Shown: piece by piece, positions 28,351-37,008 of the stretch | How the letters are laid out: each line of letters begins with the position of its first letter | How positions within the stretch are numbered: the first letter of the stretch is position 1 | NCBI RefSeq assembly: GCF_000949865.1 | Contig: NZ_JWJH01000012.1 | Coordinates: forward strand, 1 to 64,000 | DNA length: 64,000 nt | Reading direction: 5' to 3' | DNA from: Rhizobium nepotum 39/7 | GTDB taxonomy: Bacteria; Pseudomonadota; Alphaproteobacteria; Rhizobiales; Rhizobiaceae | Program-made: the position numbers and the translations under genes | The notes under the pieces: generated by a model | The model's database searches: none | The model's input: only the letters and a program-made list of their open reading frames with translations | What the model was told of the DNA's origin: nothing

Positions 28351-28658
28351 CCAAGTCCCCTGCTCGGACGAATGCCGCAAGCGCGCTGTTCAGAATGGCG
28401 TCCCTTGCGGCTGCAGTTCGCCTCGTTCGAGTCAGTACAGATTTCTTTTTTCCCACTCAGCCATCGTTGTTCCTGTCGACCGAACACTTTTGGACATCTT
28501 TGCGAGTTGAAGCCCTGGGCGCAATACAGGCTTCGATCTTCAAAACACGACCGCCTTTGCAGCCAATCTCGATCCGCATGGACGTGCCGACCTCTCAGCG
28601 GCCTTGTCCGCCGAACCAGAGCGCTCCGTAAATCTGCTGCTCGTTTCCAATCGCGCAG
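28351..28658. other. Intergenic stretch, no supportable gene
   Basis: About 300 bases between two convergent genes. Only very short open frames (about 40 codons) occur, without recognisable domains. No clear terminator hairpin was seen. Confidence 0.4.
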
Positions 28659-29471
28659 CTAGTGCAGCCATTCGCAACAGTAAGCAAGGACCGGCTCGGC
28701 AAATCCTTTCAGTCTGTAACGATCGCCATGCACGATGGCATCAGCGCCGCCATATTCCTTGAAGGTCTTGTCCGATATCAGGATTTGATCGCTCTGGGCC
28801 GCCGCACAAAGCCTTGCTGCCATTTGCACAGTTGTACCGAAGAAATCATTGCTGTCTTCGATTGGTTCACCGCAATCCAGCCCAATGCGGATGTGAAGGG
28901 GCTCGCCTTTGTCGCTGTTGTAGCGATGGAACTCGCGTTGGATATCAATGGCGCAGTCCACGGCAAATGGTATTGAGGAGAACACCGCCATTATGCCATC
29001 ACCGGTGTGTTTGACCTCCCGTCCCGACCGTCGTCCCAGACAACCACGAACGAGAGCGTCATGCGCTCTGACGAGTTCAGCCGCCATACGATCGCCAAGG
29101 CGGGACGTCATTTCGGTTGAACCAACGATATCCGTGAACAGGATCGCACGGTGACCGGCGTCCATATCTTTCGAGGCAGCCGCAACTGCCACTGGATCCT
29201 GTATTCGCCCAAGAAATGCTTCTACGGCCGACAGCGCGACTTCCACGACTTCACTTGCGACAAATCCGTGGGCTTCCCGATGCACGCACTGCGCGGTTGC
29301 AGCGTCCGGAGCATCGATAAGGCAAAACGCAGTGCCGCGCCTTTCATCAAACCAGTAGGTCAAAAACCTGACGCCGTATCGATCCTGGATGTTGAGATCT
29401 CTAACGTGTGCCGCGGCAATATCCGCAGCTGAAACTCCGGCAAGCTCGTGCCGGTCCATGAAGATAGGCAT
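28659..29471 (-). CDS. DUF4242 (SCO4226-type nickel-binding) domain fused to class III adenylyl cyclase
   Basis: A 270-residue cytoplasmic protein. Residues 1-~85 match the DUF4242/SCO4226-like nickel-binding fold (MPIFMDRHELAGVSAADI; FCLIDAPDAATAQCVHREAHG). Residues ~105-270 are a class III nucleotide cyclase with the metal-site Asp in LFTDIVGSTEMT, HTGDGIMAVFSS, and VQMAARLCAAA. The start at 29471 was chosen over an upstream in-frame codon because GGGAGG lies 7 bases before this ATG and the protein then opens at the domain. A sensor role in which metal or ligand binding tunes cAMP production is inference; the fold assignments are good. Confidence 0.85.
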   Translation of the reverse strand: MPIFMDRHELAGVSAADIAAAHVRDLNIQDRYGVRFLTYWFDERRGTAFCLIDAPDAATAQCVHREAHGFVASEVVEVALSAVEAFLGRIQDPVAVAAASKDMDAGHRAILFTDIVGSTEMTSRLGDRMAAELVRAHDALVRGCLGRRSGREVKHTGDGIMAVFSSIPFAVDCAIDIQREFHRYNSDKGEPLHIRIGLDCGEPIEDSNDFFGTTVQMAARLCAAAQSDQILISDKTFKEYGGADAIVHGDRYRLKGFAEPVLAYCCEWLH

Positions 29472-29682
29472 TCGTTTCCTCCCGGGAGTATATCGTTGCC
29501 TCATCTGCCAAGCAGTTTACGACTTCCCCAAGCTATCGTCTATCGCCCGTGTGGGTGACCCTCAACAGAAACGGAGAAGCAGCAGGACGACGATGAGCGC
29601 TGCAAAAATACTACAGCTATTTCGGGAGATATGCATTTTAATGACCGCTCATATAAGCCTCATGTAAGGGAGTTCAAACACA

Positions 29683-30342
29683 ATGAAGAAGATCGTTACG
29701 ACAATCGCTTTTGTGCTTGCAGCATCCGGCGCAATGGCTGCCGATGCCGTGTCAGAAGTTCCTGCCGCCCCTGCAGCGGAAGCTGCGCCGCTGTTCAGCT
29801 GGACAGGCTTCACGGTTGGTGTTCAGGGTGGATACGGATGGAACAATAATGATGTATCCGTTGTCGGCATTTCTGGCGAAACCTCTGCAGATTTCAATGG
29901 CGGCCTTCTTGGCGGCTTCGTTGGCTACAACTACGACCTTGGCAACAGCTGGGTCGTCGGTATCGAAGCCGACTTCGACAAAAACTGGGGCGATGACTCC
30001 GCCACCATTCTCGGCACAGGCTTCGACTATGGATTCGACTGGCAGGGTTCGGTCCGCGGGCGTGTCGGCTACGCCTTTGACCGCGCCCTTCTCTACGGCA
30101 CAGCCGGATGGGCCTACGCCCGTGGCTATGCAGAGGTACCTGGAATCGTGGATGAGAAGGAAACCTTCAACGGCTACACTGTGGGCGTTGGGCTTGATTA
30201 TGCATTCACGGATATGATGTTCGGCCGGATCGAATACCGATACACCGACTTTGGTGACAAGGACTTCAATTTCGGCGGCGCGGCGATCAACGCGGATGTC
30301 GATCAGCACGCAATCCGCGTCGGTCTTGGCATAAAATTCTAA
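29683..30342 (+). CDS. Omp25/Omp31-type outer-membrane beta-barrel protein
   Basis: A 219-residue outer-membrane protein. A signal peptide (KKIVTTIAFVLAASGAMA) is followed by a Pro/Ala linker and WTGFTVGVQGGYGWNN, the family's first strand. Alternating aromatic strands follow, and the chain ends in the classic terminal Phe (GLGIKF). This group (Omp25/31, RopB) provides envelope stability and surface antigenicity in Rhizobiales. AAGGGAG precedes the ATG. A strong terminator follows, so it is a stand-alone gene. Confidence 0.93.
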   Translation: MKKIVTTIAFVLAASGAMAADAVSEVPAAPAAEAAPLFSWTGFTVGVQGGYGWNNNDVSVVGISGETSADFNGGLLGGFVGYNYDLGNSWVVGIEADFDKNWGDDSATILGTGFDYGFDWQGSVRGRVGYAFDRALLYGTAGWAYARGYAEVPGIVDEKETFNGYTVGVGLDYAFTDMMFGRIEYRYTDFGDKDFNFGGAAINADVDQHAIRVGLGIKF

Positions 30343-30366
30343 GTCGTCTCTGCTACAAAACAGGTA

Positions 30367-30393
30367 AGCCCGGCCATCAGGCCGGGTTTTCTT
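30367..30393 (+). terminator. Rho-independent terminator of the omp gene
   Basis: A 7-bp perfect GC stem, CCCGGCC (30369-30375) and GGCCGGG (30380-30386), with ATCA loop, is followed by TTTTCTTTT. It lies 25 bases after the stop codon. Confidence 0.92.
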
Positions 30394-30615
30394 TTATCTG
30401 ATCCCGCAGCACGGTCTGCGCCCTTGAATGAATTGCCTGGATCTGAACGACACAAGCGTCACTTTTCCGGTGACGGCCTCCAGTGTGCCTATGCCTATGC
30501 GTCACATACCTGCAGAGCTGCAGAGGCCTTCCCGCAGTGTTTTCGGAATAAAAGCGGTCAAATCCGGTCTGGAATTCAACGCAACCAAGATAATCTTCCC
30601 AATCGCCTGAACCCG

Positions 30616-31191
30616 TCAGCACCATGGCTGCCTCTTTCCAGTCCATGTCCGGGCCAGACCTTCGGATACAAGAATGTCGCCAAGCGACCGGCCATCCCGC
30701 ATAAGGATTCTGAGCTTGCGCCCATACTTGTCTTCATCGCGCCCAGGCCAGGAGACTGTCTCGAAGGGACCGGCATTGACCAGTTCCATCAGCCTTATCG
30801 TTGCACGATCCCCCAGCGCCTTTTCAGAGGCACAACGGGGCTGGCCAATTTCCGGCGCATCAATATCGGCAATACGGACCTTAATGCCGTCAGTCCATAA
30901 GGTGTCGCCATCAACGATGCAGTTGACACGAACACTCCCCTTGCATTGCCTGAAGGTCACGGTCTGCGAACGCGCTGACAGAGAGGCTTCTTCTGCCGCC
31001 CGATATGATGGAATATCGCGCCCTTTCGGCCGTGAGCCTTGCTCAACAGCCCCGCTGCCGCTCATGAAATAAGTTGCACTGGCCCCGACGAGGAAGCTGG
31101 CCACCATGCCGAGGACAACACGCCTGGCAAATAACCAGCCTGAAATGGGTCGCGCCATGTGGCGCGATCTGAATTGCACAACCTTGGCCAT
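30616..31191 (-). CDS. Membrane-anchored staphylococcal-nuclease-like (thermonuclease) protein
   Basis: A 191-residue protein. An N-terminal basic segment and one membrane helix (VVLGMVASFLVGASATYF) are followed by an SNase fold with VDGDTLW, KVRIADIDAPEIG, GRDEDKYGRKLRIL and LGDILVSEGLARTW. It should be an extracytoplasmic calcium-dependent nuclease or a related RNA/DNA-binding fold. The ATG at 31191 has AAGGA 6 bases upstream, better than the earlier in-frame start. It is divergent from the small exported protein gene at 31434. Confidence 0.87.
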   Translation of the reverse strand: MAKVVQFRSRHMARPISGWLFARRVVLGMVASFLVGASATYFMSGSGAVEQGSRPKGRDIPSYRAAEEASLSARSQTVTFRQCKGSVRVNCIVDGDTLWTDGIKVRIADIDAPEIGQPRCASEKALGDRATIRLMELVNAGPFETVSWPGRDEDKYGRKLRILMRDGRSLGDILVSEGLARTWTGKRQPWC

Positions 31192-31433
31192 AACATCCTT
31201 CGCTCCCGATAATAGACAGAATAGCCGTGCACAGTATCGGTCCGGATAACGCGATCGCTGCAATTTTAGGAAACATGGACAAGTCTGGCTTTCAGCGAAT
31301 TAGCCGCACTTGACGACTGCGATGCAGTCCGGCGCGATCCAGATTATGAACCTGTTGAGACAATTTCAGTTGCAGTGACTCGACTCCTATCGCCGGGCGT
31401 GTTTTTTTGCCTGAAATCCACGAGGACATCCGC

Positions 31434-31838
31434 ATGAAAACATCTATTGCCCTGCTCGCATTCGTCACTTTCTCGAGCCCGGTCTTTGCGGCATCATGCG
31501 AGAAAAATTTCACCGTTTCTGGTGTACCGATGGTGACGGCAGTATCCTATAAGTCCTGGCAGGAATTGCCGAAGGCAAAGGCGTCTGACGTCCTTCGAAA
31601 GCTAGCCCAGGCTGTTGCAGCAGAAGGTTTCTCCGGCATTCAGGTCAACAAGGCCCTGTCCTCAATCGACGCTCACCAGGAAACAACCGGCAGCGGAAGA
31701 ATTCAGACGCTGCGTGTTGTTGCTCGCCAGAAGGCTGCCGGCGTCCGGATCGACGTCATGTTCAACATTCAGGCCGGACAGGTCACCGACAAAAACATCG
31801 TCCGAAAAGGTATCTGCGACATCATCAGCGGCGTATGA
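31434..31838 (+). CDS. Small exported protein of unknown function
   Basis: A 134-residue protein not assigned to a family. It has a clean signal peptide (KTSIALLAFVTFSSPVFA, cleavage before AASCEK) and two cysteines, one just after the cleavage site and one near the C-terminus (RKGICDIISG), which could form a disulfide. The mature part is mixed alpha/beta. The ATG at 31434 was preferred over 31407 because it opens the signal peptide; GAGGA lies upstream. Likely periplasmic; function unknown. Confidence 0.7.
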   Translation: MKTSIALLAFVTFSSPVFAASCEKNFTVSGVPMVTAVSYKSWQELPKAKASDVLRKLAQAVAAEGFSGIQVNKALSSIDAHQETTGSGRIQTLRVVARQKAAGVRIDVMFNIQAGQVTDKNIVRKGICDIISGV

Positions 31839-31870
31839 CGCAATGTCGTACGATCAAAGTTCTGGAGATA

Positions 31871-32247
31871 TCAGCGGCACGGCCGGGAAACAGGACCGAT
31901 GTCCCGTGTCAAGAGCGGAAGGTTTTGAACCGCTGCGTGACTACCGATAAAAAAGTCGGGTAAAACTCCTGTTCGAGAGCCACCGGCGCGACGGAACCGG
32001 GTGAATACCTTCCCCGCCAAAACAACGCAGAGCACGGGAAAGGAAGTAATTTTAGTCCCGCCTCATCCACAAATATATCCAGGTCTTCTATGCGTTCATA
32101 CCGAACGGCAAGCTCAGAATAGATGACATCGTTGATGAACAATGGACCTGAAACGCTTGCGCGTTCGAGTTGCTCAATTGACCAGTCGGCCCATATCCGA
32201 TCATCTGTTACCAGGTCAAGCAGGACATTTGTATCGACAAGCGTCAC
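31871..32247 (-). pseudogene. vapC: Frameshifted VapC-type PIN-domain toxin
   Basis: The first ~80 codons are a PIN RNase (LVDTNVLLDLVTDD with the first catalytic Asp; FINDVIYSELAVRYE; CSALFW). After LFW the frame is lost. The continuation characteristic of the family, AGKVFTRFRRAGGSRTGVLP then DFFIGSHAAVQNLPLLTRD, is present in another frame. A one-base loss in the G-rich run TTGGCGGGG (about 32013-32019) explains it. The restored frame ends at 31871 with a short, atypical tail. The GTG start overlaps the vapB stop by 4 bases. As written, the product would lack the last acidic catalytic residues, so it is probably inactive. Confidence 0.85.
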
Positions 32248-32477
32248 TTGTCACCGCGCGTAAGCGCCATGATGGTATCGGTATCCAGACCTTCTCCGGC
32301 ATGTCCCCGAAGCTTGGCAAAGCGCGTCGGCGGCTATTTTTTGTCGGCTCTGACAAGGACGATCCGGCCGTCCGGAGCGCGAACAAAATCGACGGAACTC
32401 CCCGGAGTAATTCCAAGTAGTTCTCGCACAGCTTTGGGAATGGTGACCTGCCCTTTGGCAGTTACCGTCGTCGTCAT
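32244..32477 (-). pseudogene. vapB: VapB/AbrB-type antitoxin interrupted by an in-frame stop
   Basis: An AbrB/SpoVT-like antitoxin: TTTVTAKGQVTIPKAVRELL then GITPGSSVDFV. At codon 48 a TAG (32334-32336) stops it. The same frame continues PPTRFAKLRGHAGEGLDTD and TIMALTRGDK, the toxin-binding tail of this family, and ends at 32244-32246. A single CAG-to-TAG change would account for the break. The truncated 47-residue product keeps the DNA-binding part but not the toxin-binding tail. Confidence 0.85.
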
Positions 32478-32490
32478 CGGACACTCCTGT

Positions 32491-32514
32491 AATACCAACA
32501 TCGGAGTTGGTATT
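32491..32514. promoter_or_regulatory. Operator of the vapBC pair
   Basis: Perfect 9-bp inverted repeat AATACCAAC (32491-32499) / GTTGGTATT (32506-32514) with a 6-base spacer, just upstream of vapB. This is the expected autoregulatory site for an AbrB-type antitoxin. It remains intact although both genes are broken. Confidence 0.72.
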
Positions 32515-32593
32515 AATTCCGGGAGCCGATTTCAACCGCGCAGGTTGGAAAGCAGTACATGCCGAAACAGAAGAACGGCGCCTGGCCAGTCAT

Positions 32594-33514
32594 CTATTCC
32601 AGGAGCTGCCGTTTGAGTAGCGCTTCGAGCCAATCGGCAAAGATCTGCAGTCGTCGCGAAAGGTGCTGTCTGTGTGGATAAAGCAATGTCATGGGCATGG
32701 CTTCCGCTCGGTGATCCGGCATGATCTCAACCAGTTCCCCCGCTTCCAGATGGACGCGAACGTCATACGCCGGGATCTGGATCAACCCGAGGCCAGCCAG
32801 ACAACACGCGATGTATGCCTCGGCGCTGTTGACGGTGACACGGCCACGCAGCGGCACCGCGCGAAGCGAACCATGTTCGATCCACTCCCAGTCCTCCACT
32901 CGCCCGCTGGAGGGCGACGCATAATTGACCGCCCAGTGATGCGCGAAATCGTCGGGTGTGCGAGGGGTTCCATGGAGCTTCAGATAGGCGGGACTGGCGA
33001 CATTAATGAGCGGCAGTCTACCGATTGGCCGCGCTATCAGGCCCGAATCGCTTAAAGCGCCGACCCGCACGACACAATCGACGCTATCTTCCACCAGATT
33101 CACCGCGCGATCTGTGACCCCAAGATCGATGTCTATCTGCGGGTAGAGATCAAGGAATTCAGGAAGCGCCGGCGCGATGATCAGACGCCCGATCCGGCCT
33201 GGAACATCGATCCGAAGCCTGCCCGATGGTTGCGCCGCCGTCTGCCGAAACAGGTTTTCGGTATCCTCGACGTCGGCGATCACGCGCAGGCAGCGCTCAT
33301 AGAAGGCGGTACCGTCCTGGGTGGGCGAGACCTTGCGCGTCGTGCGATGAAGCAGGCGAGCGCCGACACGTCCCTCCAGTTCCAGAACGGCCGCGGAAAC
33401 AGAGGAGCGTGGCACGCCAAGCGTGTCGGCTGCACGGGTGAAACTCGAACATTCGACGACGCGGGTAAAAATGCGAAAAAGGTCAACGCGGTCCAAAGGT
33501 AGGAGTGTCTCCAT
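32594..33514 (-). CDS. LysR-family transcriptional regulator (CrgA/YafC-like)
   Basis: A 306-residue LTTR. The N-terminal winged HTH is RVDLFRIFTRVVECSSFTRA to GVPRSSVSAAVLELE (~8-50), followed by a LysR substrate-binding domain (~90-300). The start was set at 33514 (METLLPLDRV), where the family begins, rather than the longest frame. It is divergent from the SDR gene at 33636, with a dyad between them, so it probably controls that gene. The ligand is unknown. Confidence 0.88.
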   Translation of the reverse strand: METLLPLDRVDLFRIFTRVVECSSFTRAADTLGVPRSSVSAAVLELEGRVGARLLHRTTRKVSPTQDGTAFYERCLRVIADVEDTENLFRQTAAQPSGRLRIDVPGRIGRLIIAPALPEFLDLYPQIDIDLGVTDRAVNLVEDSVDCVVRVGALSDSGLIARPIGRLPLINVASPAYLKLHGTPRTPDDFAHHWAVNYASPSSGRVEDWEWIEHGSLRAVPLRGRVTVNSAEAYIACCLAGLGLIQIPAYDVRVHLEAGELVEIMPDHRAEAMPMTLLYPHRQHLSRRLQIFADWLEALLKRQLLE

Positions 33515-33555
33515 TGTGCTGCATTTCTGACAGGTGATGTCAAAATGGTCGCCTT

Positions 33556-33577
33556 TATCGTGCGATCCTAGACGATA
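33556..33577. promoter_or_regulatory. Candidate LysR-type box between lysR and SDR genes
   Basis: TATCGT (33556-33561) and ACGATA (33572-33577) form a 6-bp inverted repeat with a 10-base spacer. That fits the T-N11-A dyad bound by LysR-type regulators. It lies in the divergent promoter region. Confidence 0.5.
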
Positions 33578-33635
33578 TATTCCTCCAACGAAAGCGGCCG
33601 CCGATGTGGTCGCAACCGGCAAAGGAGACCAACTC

Positions 33636-34409
33636 ATGACCGACCACAGCATCAAAGGTAAAACCGTCATCATCGCCGGGGGGGCGAAGAATCTCGGCGG
33701 GCTGATCGCACGCGATCTCGCTCAGCAGGGCGCCAGGGCAATCGCAATCCATTACAACAGCCTGGCGACCAAGGCGGAAGCGGACGCGACAGTAGCCGCA
33801 GTCAAAGCGACCGGCGCCGAGGCCGTCGCCCTTCAGGCCGACCTGACGACGGCTGGCGCCGTCGAGAAGCTTTTCACCGATGCGGTCGCCGCTATCGGCA
33901 GGCCCGACATCGCCATCAACACCGTCGGCAAAGTTCTAAAGAAGCCGATCGTCGAAATTTCCGAAGCCGAATACGACGAAATGAGTGCGGTCAACGCGAA
34001 GACGGCCTTCTTCTTCATCAAAGAAGCAGGCAAGCATCTCAACGACAATGGCAAGCTGGTGACGCTCGTCACCTCACTGCTTGGTGCCTTCACGCCCTTC
34101 TATTCCAGCTATGCCGGCACCAAGGCGCCGGTCGAGCATTTCACACGCGCCGCGTCGAAGGAATTTGGCACGCGTGGCATCTCGGTGACGGCGATCGGGC
34201 CGGGTCCGATGGACACGACGTTCTTCTATCCGGCTGAGGGCCCGGACGCCGTTGCTTATCACAAGACCGCCGCGGCACTCTCCGGCTTTTCGAAAACGGG
34301 CCTGACTGATATCGAGGACATCGTTCCCTATATCCGCTTCATGGTCTCGGACGGCTGGTGGATGACCGGCCAGACAATCCTCGTCAACGGCGGTTACACC
34401 ACGAAGTAG
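33636..34409 (+). CDS. Short-chain dehydrogenase/reductase
   Basis: A 257-residue SDR with the cofactor loop IIAGGAKNLGG. The usual GxxxGxG appears as GGAKNLG, a variant seen in the classical enzymes. The catalytic set is Ser in VTSLLGAFTPF, Tyr in YSSYAGTKAP and the Lys four residues later. AAAGGAG sits 8 bases before the ATG at 33636. The substrate is unknown. The gene is probably under the divergent LysR regulator. Confidence 0.9.
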   Translation: MTDHSIKGKTVIIAGGAKNLGGLIARDLAQQGARAIAIHYNSLATKAEADATVAAVKATGAEAVALQADLTTAGAVEKLFTDAVAAIGRPDIAINTVGKVLKKPIVEISEAEYDEMSAVNAKTAFFFIKEAGKHLNDNGKLVTLVTSLLGAFTPFYSSYAGTKAPVEHFTRAASKEFGTRGISVTAIGPGPMDTTFFYPAEGPDAVAYHKTAAALSGFSKTGLTDIEDIVPYIRFMVSDGWWMTGQTILVNGGYTTK

Positions 34410-34473
34410 GTCGGTGGCGGCGTGTTCGTCCTGACAGGCCGTCGAAGACCCACGCCGGCGACCATTTGAGACA

Positions 34474-35403
34474 TCAGGCAGCAGGCGACCATTCGATCGC
34501 ATGTTGTGTCAGCCATTCGGCAGGTAATGTTTCCGAAAGCGCCTGGCGGATGATCCCTGCCAGATGCGCCGTCAAGGGGCTGGTGTCTTTTCCCGCTTGA
34601 AAAAGCGCCAGCCCCAGAGACGGCAAATCCGGCAGGCCGTGAGATCTTGGCTCAAGCTGCCGGATCGATCGTGGTCGCCCAATGGGCGTGCGCAAGGCGA
34701 TGCCGAGTCCAGCCTCGGTGGCTGCCCAGAGTCCACCGAGGCTCGGGCTGACAAAGGCGATACGCCAGGCGAGGCCCTGCCTGTCGAGATGCTCACACGC
34801 GATGGTGCGCATAAGGCAGGGAGCCTCCAGGGCCGCAAGCGGCAGTGGCTCCCGGCCATCTGGTAGCCAGGCAGGTGCGCGGTCTGCCGCACCCAGCCAG
34901 CACAGCGGCACGGTGGCGATCCGCTCGGTGGTGCCGGATGTCGAGCCATTGTCCCAGGCAAGCGCCAGATCGAGATGACCCGACGCGATCCTGTCCTTGA
35001 GTTCGGAGTTGCGGGCGATCCGTCCTTCGATCCTGACTTTGGGATGGGCACGCGCAAACCGGCCAAGCACCTGCGGCAGAACGGTTTCACCAAAATCTTC
35101 CTGAAGTCCGAACCTGATCCAGCCCTCCAGTTCCACACCCCGTACGGCGCTCATCGCCTCGTCGTTGAGATCGAGCAACCGTCGTGCGTAGGACAGAAGC
35201 ACTTCGCCGCTATCAGTCAGCGCCAGGCCGCGTCCCGACTTGCGAACCAATGTTACCCCAGCCTGCTCTTCAAGCTTCTTCAGTTGTGCACTGATGGCCG
35301 AGGTAGACCGGCCGAGCCGGTCGGCAGCCCGGGCAAAAGACCCTGCCTCCATGCCGGCGGCGAAGCTACGAAGGGCATCCATGTCCAGGTTGGTAACGCG
35401 CAT
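34474..35403 (-). CDS. LysR-family transcriptional regulator
   Basis: A 309-residue LTTR with HTH at LDMDALRSFAAGMEAGSFAR to GRSTSAISAQLKKLE, then a substrate-binding domain (LEGWIRFGLQEDFGETVLP onward). The ATG at 35403 was chosen because AAGGG lies about 10 bases upstream; the longer alternative at 35412 has its ATG almost on that sequence. It is divergent from the tautomerase-cupin-DUF4865 operon, with a dyad in between, and is its likely regulator. Confidence 0.88.
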   Translation of the reverse strand: MRVTNLDMDALRSFAAGMEAGSFARAADRLGRSTSAISAQLKKLEEQAGVTLVRKSGRGLALTDSGEVLLSYARRLLDLNDEAMSAVRGVELEGWIRFGLQEDFGETVLPQVLGRFARAHPKVRIEGRIARNSELKDRIASGHLDLALAWDNGSTSGTTERIATVPLCWLGAADRAPAWLPDGREPLPLAALEAPCLMRTIACEHLDRQGLAWRIAFVSPSLGGLWAATEAGLGIALRTPIGRPRSIRQLEPRSHGLPDLPSLGLALFQAGKDTSPLTAHLAGIIRQALSETLPAEWLTQHAIEWSPAA

Positions 35404-35433
35404 GACAATCATCCCTTATAACAGGATCATTAG

Positions 35434-35457
35434 TCCTGAATAATTTGATTTTCAGGA
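35434..35457. promoter_or_regulatory. Candidate LysR operator of the tautomerase operon
   Basis: A 7-bp inverted repeat, TCCTGAA (35434-35440) and TTCAGGA (35451-35457), has a 10-base spacer. A further half-site-like ACAGGAT lies at 35421-35427. Location and geometry suit LTTR binding between the two divergent transcripts. Confidence 0.6.
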
Positions 35458-35507
35458 TTATCTTGGTGTCCGATAATGCGCATGTCAATCACCTTACGGA
35501 GACTGCC

Positions 35508-35909
35508 ATGCCCTTCACCCGAGTATCCATGCTGGCGGGAAAATCCTCCCAGTACATTTCCGCTGTTTCCAACAGTCTCGACCGCGCCCTTGTCGAATGT
35601 TTCGAAGTGCCGGAAAATGACCGTTTCGTGGTGTTCCACGCCCATCAGCCCGGAGAGCTTGTATTCGACCGCACGTATCGGGGCGGTCCGCGTTCGGATG
35701 GTTTTATGCTCTTTCACATCACCACTGGAAAGAACCGGTCTGCGGAAACCAAGGCACGATTTTTTCGGCGCCTGGTCGACAATCTGGCCAAAGCACCGGG
35801 GGTCCGGCCAGAGGATGTGATGGTTGTGATCGCCAATTCGACATTCGAGGATTGGTCTTTCGCTTCAGGCATCTCAGCCGCCATGCCGGCACAAGGGGAA
35901 GGCCGATGA
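35508..35909 (+). CDS. Tautomerase-family protein
   Basis: A 133-residue protein of the tautomerase superfamily (Tautomerase_2-like). Pro2, the catalytic N-terminal base after Met removal, is present (MPFTRVSMLAGKS). The core FVVFHAHQPGELVFDRTY and DVMVVIANSTFEDWSFASG are family-typical. The start at 35508 is fixed by Pro2 and ACGGAG upstream. The stop overlaps the cupin gene start (ATGA). Probable role in an isomerisation or dehalogenation step of a small-molecule pathway; substrate unknown. Confidence 0.85.
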   Translation: MPFTRVSMLAGKSSQYISAVSNSLDRALVECFEVPENDRFVVFHAHQPGELVFDRTYRGGPRSDGFMLFHITTGKNRSAETKARFFRRLVDNLAKAPGVRPEDVMVVIANSTFEDWSFASGISAAMPAQGEGR

Positions 35910-36340
35910 GCAATCCATCCGGCATGAACACCGCCTGTCCGCCGGCAATGGCTATCGTGCGTGACGGCGTTGGAATAGCGCCTGCGCCGGTGGGTATCGC
36001 AAGCGGGCCGTTCCGCGTTCAGATGCTGCTTTCAAGCACGACGGAGGGCGAGATGACGGCGATGCGCGCCTTCGTCGACGCCGGCGTCGTCACCCATTGG
36101 CACAGCCACCCGCGTGGTCAGCTCCTGTTCGTGCTGGACGGCCTTGGTCTCGTTCAACGCGACGGCGGCGATGTCATAGAAGTCTGCGCAGGCGACTGCG
36201 TCTGGTTTGCCCCAGGCGAGCGCCACTGGCACGGTGCAGGCCCTGCCAGCCCTTTCCGTTATATCAGCGTCCAGCCGGTGAAGGACGGAACCGCCGTGCG
36301 CTGGATGGAACCGGTCGCGCCCATGGAGCAATGTTCATGA
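35906..36340 (+). CDS. Cupin-domain protein
   Basis: A 144-residue single-domain cupin. Metal-binding motif 1 is HWHSHPRGQLLFVLDG and motif 2 is FAPGERHWHG. The ATG at 35906 overlaps the tautomerase stop by 4 bases, and the stop overlaps the next gene by 4. It resembles cupins encoded with carboxymuconolactone decarboxylase-like and tautomerase proteins. An enzymatic or sensor role cannot be decided from sequence. Confidence 0.85.
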   Translation: MSNPSGMNTACPPAMAIVRDGVGIAPAPVGIASGPFRVQMLLSSTTEGEMTAMRAFVDAGVVTHWHSHPRGQLLFVLDGLGLVQRDGGDVIEVCAGDCVWFAPGERHWHGAGPASPFRYISVQPVKDGTAVRWMEPVAPMEQCS

Positions 36341-36903
36341 TCGCGATGCAATACAGCTTCATCCTGCCGGCTGATTACGACATGACGGTCATCGACCGGC
36401 GCATCCGTGACAAGGGGCCGTTGCTCGACGGTTTTCCAGAGTTGCGATTCAAGGCGTATCTCTCTGCCCGCAAGCACGACGACGGCTTCACAAGCTCGGA
36501 TAATCTATATGCACCGTTCTACCTCTGGGACCAGCCGGAAGGGCTCGATGCGTTTCTGACCGGCCCTGGCTTTGTCGCAGTGTCGCGGGATTTTGGATGG
36601 CCAAGGGTGCGGACATGGGTGACGTGGCACGCCGAACTCGGGGCCGTCCTTCGCGAAGCGCGGTTCGCGACCCGCGAGATCATACAGATCCTCCCGCATT
36701 CCGATCTGGCGTCATTGCGAGCCGACGCCGTCGCTGACGCACAAATGGCGGTTCGCTGTGGCGCACTCGCGGCTGTTGCGGCTTCCGATCCGACCGGCTG
36801 GACGCTGGTGAAATTCCGGCTTTGGCATCTCCTGCCGGAAGGGCAACGGCCAGGGTCCAGAGACATCCAGACCTATAAGGTAGGGCATATTTCCTTACCC
36901 TGA
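36337..36903 (+). CDS. DUF4865-family protein
   Basis: A 188-residue protein of the DUF4865 family (MIAMQYSFILPADYDMTVI; LYAPFYLWDQPEGLDAFL), a dimeric alpha-beta barrel-like fold of unknown function. It is the third gene of the LysR-linked operon, starting at the 4-base ATGA overlap with the cupin stop. The genes' fixed order and overlaps suggest they act on the same compound. Confidence 0.82.
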   Translation: MIAMQYSFILPADYDMTVIDRRIRDKGPLLDGFPELRFKAYLSARKHDDGFTSSDNLYAPFYLWDQPEGLDAFLTGPGFVAVSRDFGWPRVRTWVTWHAELGAVLREARFATREIIQILPHSDLASLRADAVADAQMAVRCGALAAVAASDPTGWTLVKFRLWHLLPEGQRPGSRDIQTYKVGHISLP

Positions 36904-37008
36904 GGCGAAGTCGCAGCCTGCTTGACGCGGATGGTATTTCACCCTCCGGCGCAGCGGCATTGGAGAGTGAAGCAGCAGTCCCGAGCCTTCATAGTCATAA
37001 AAATGCCC

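Noticed and set aside
28372..28662. Open frames between the YidB-like and cyclase genes
   Set aside because: No start signal, no domain, and overlapping frames in several phases; treated as non-coding.
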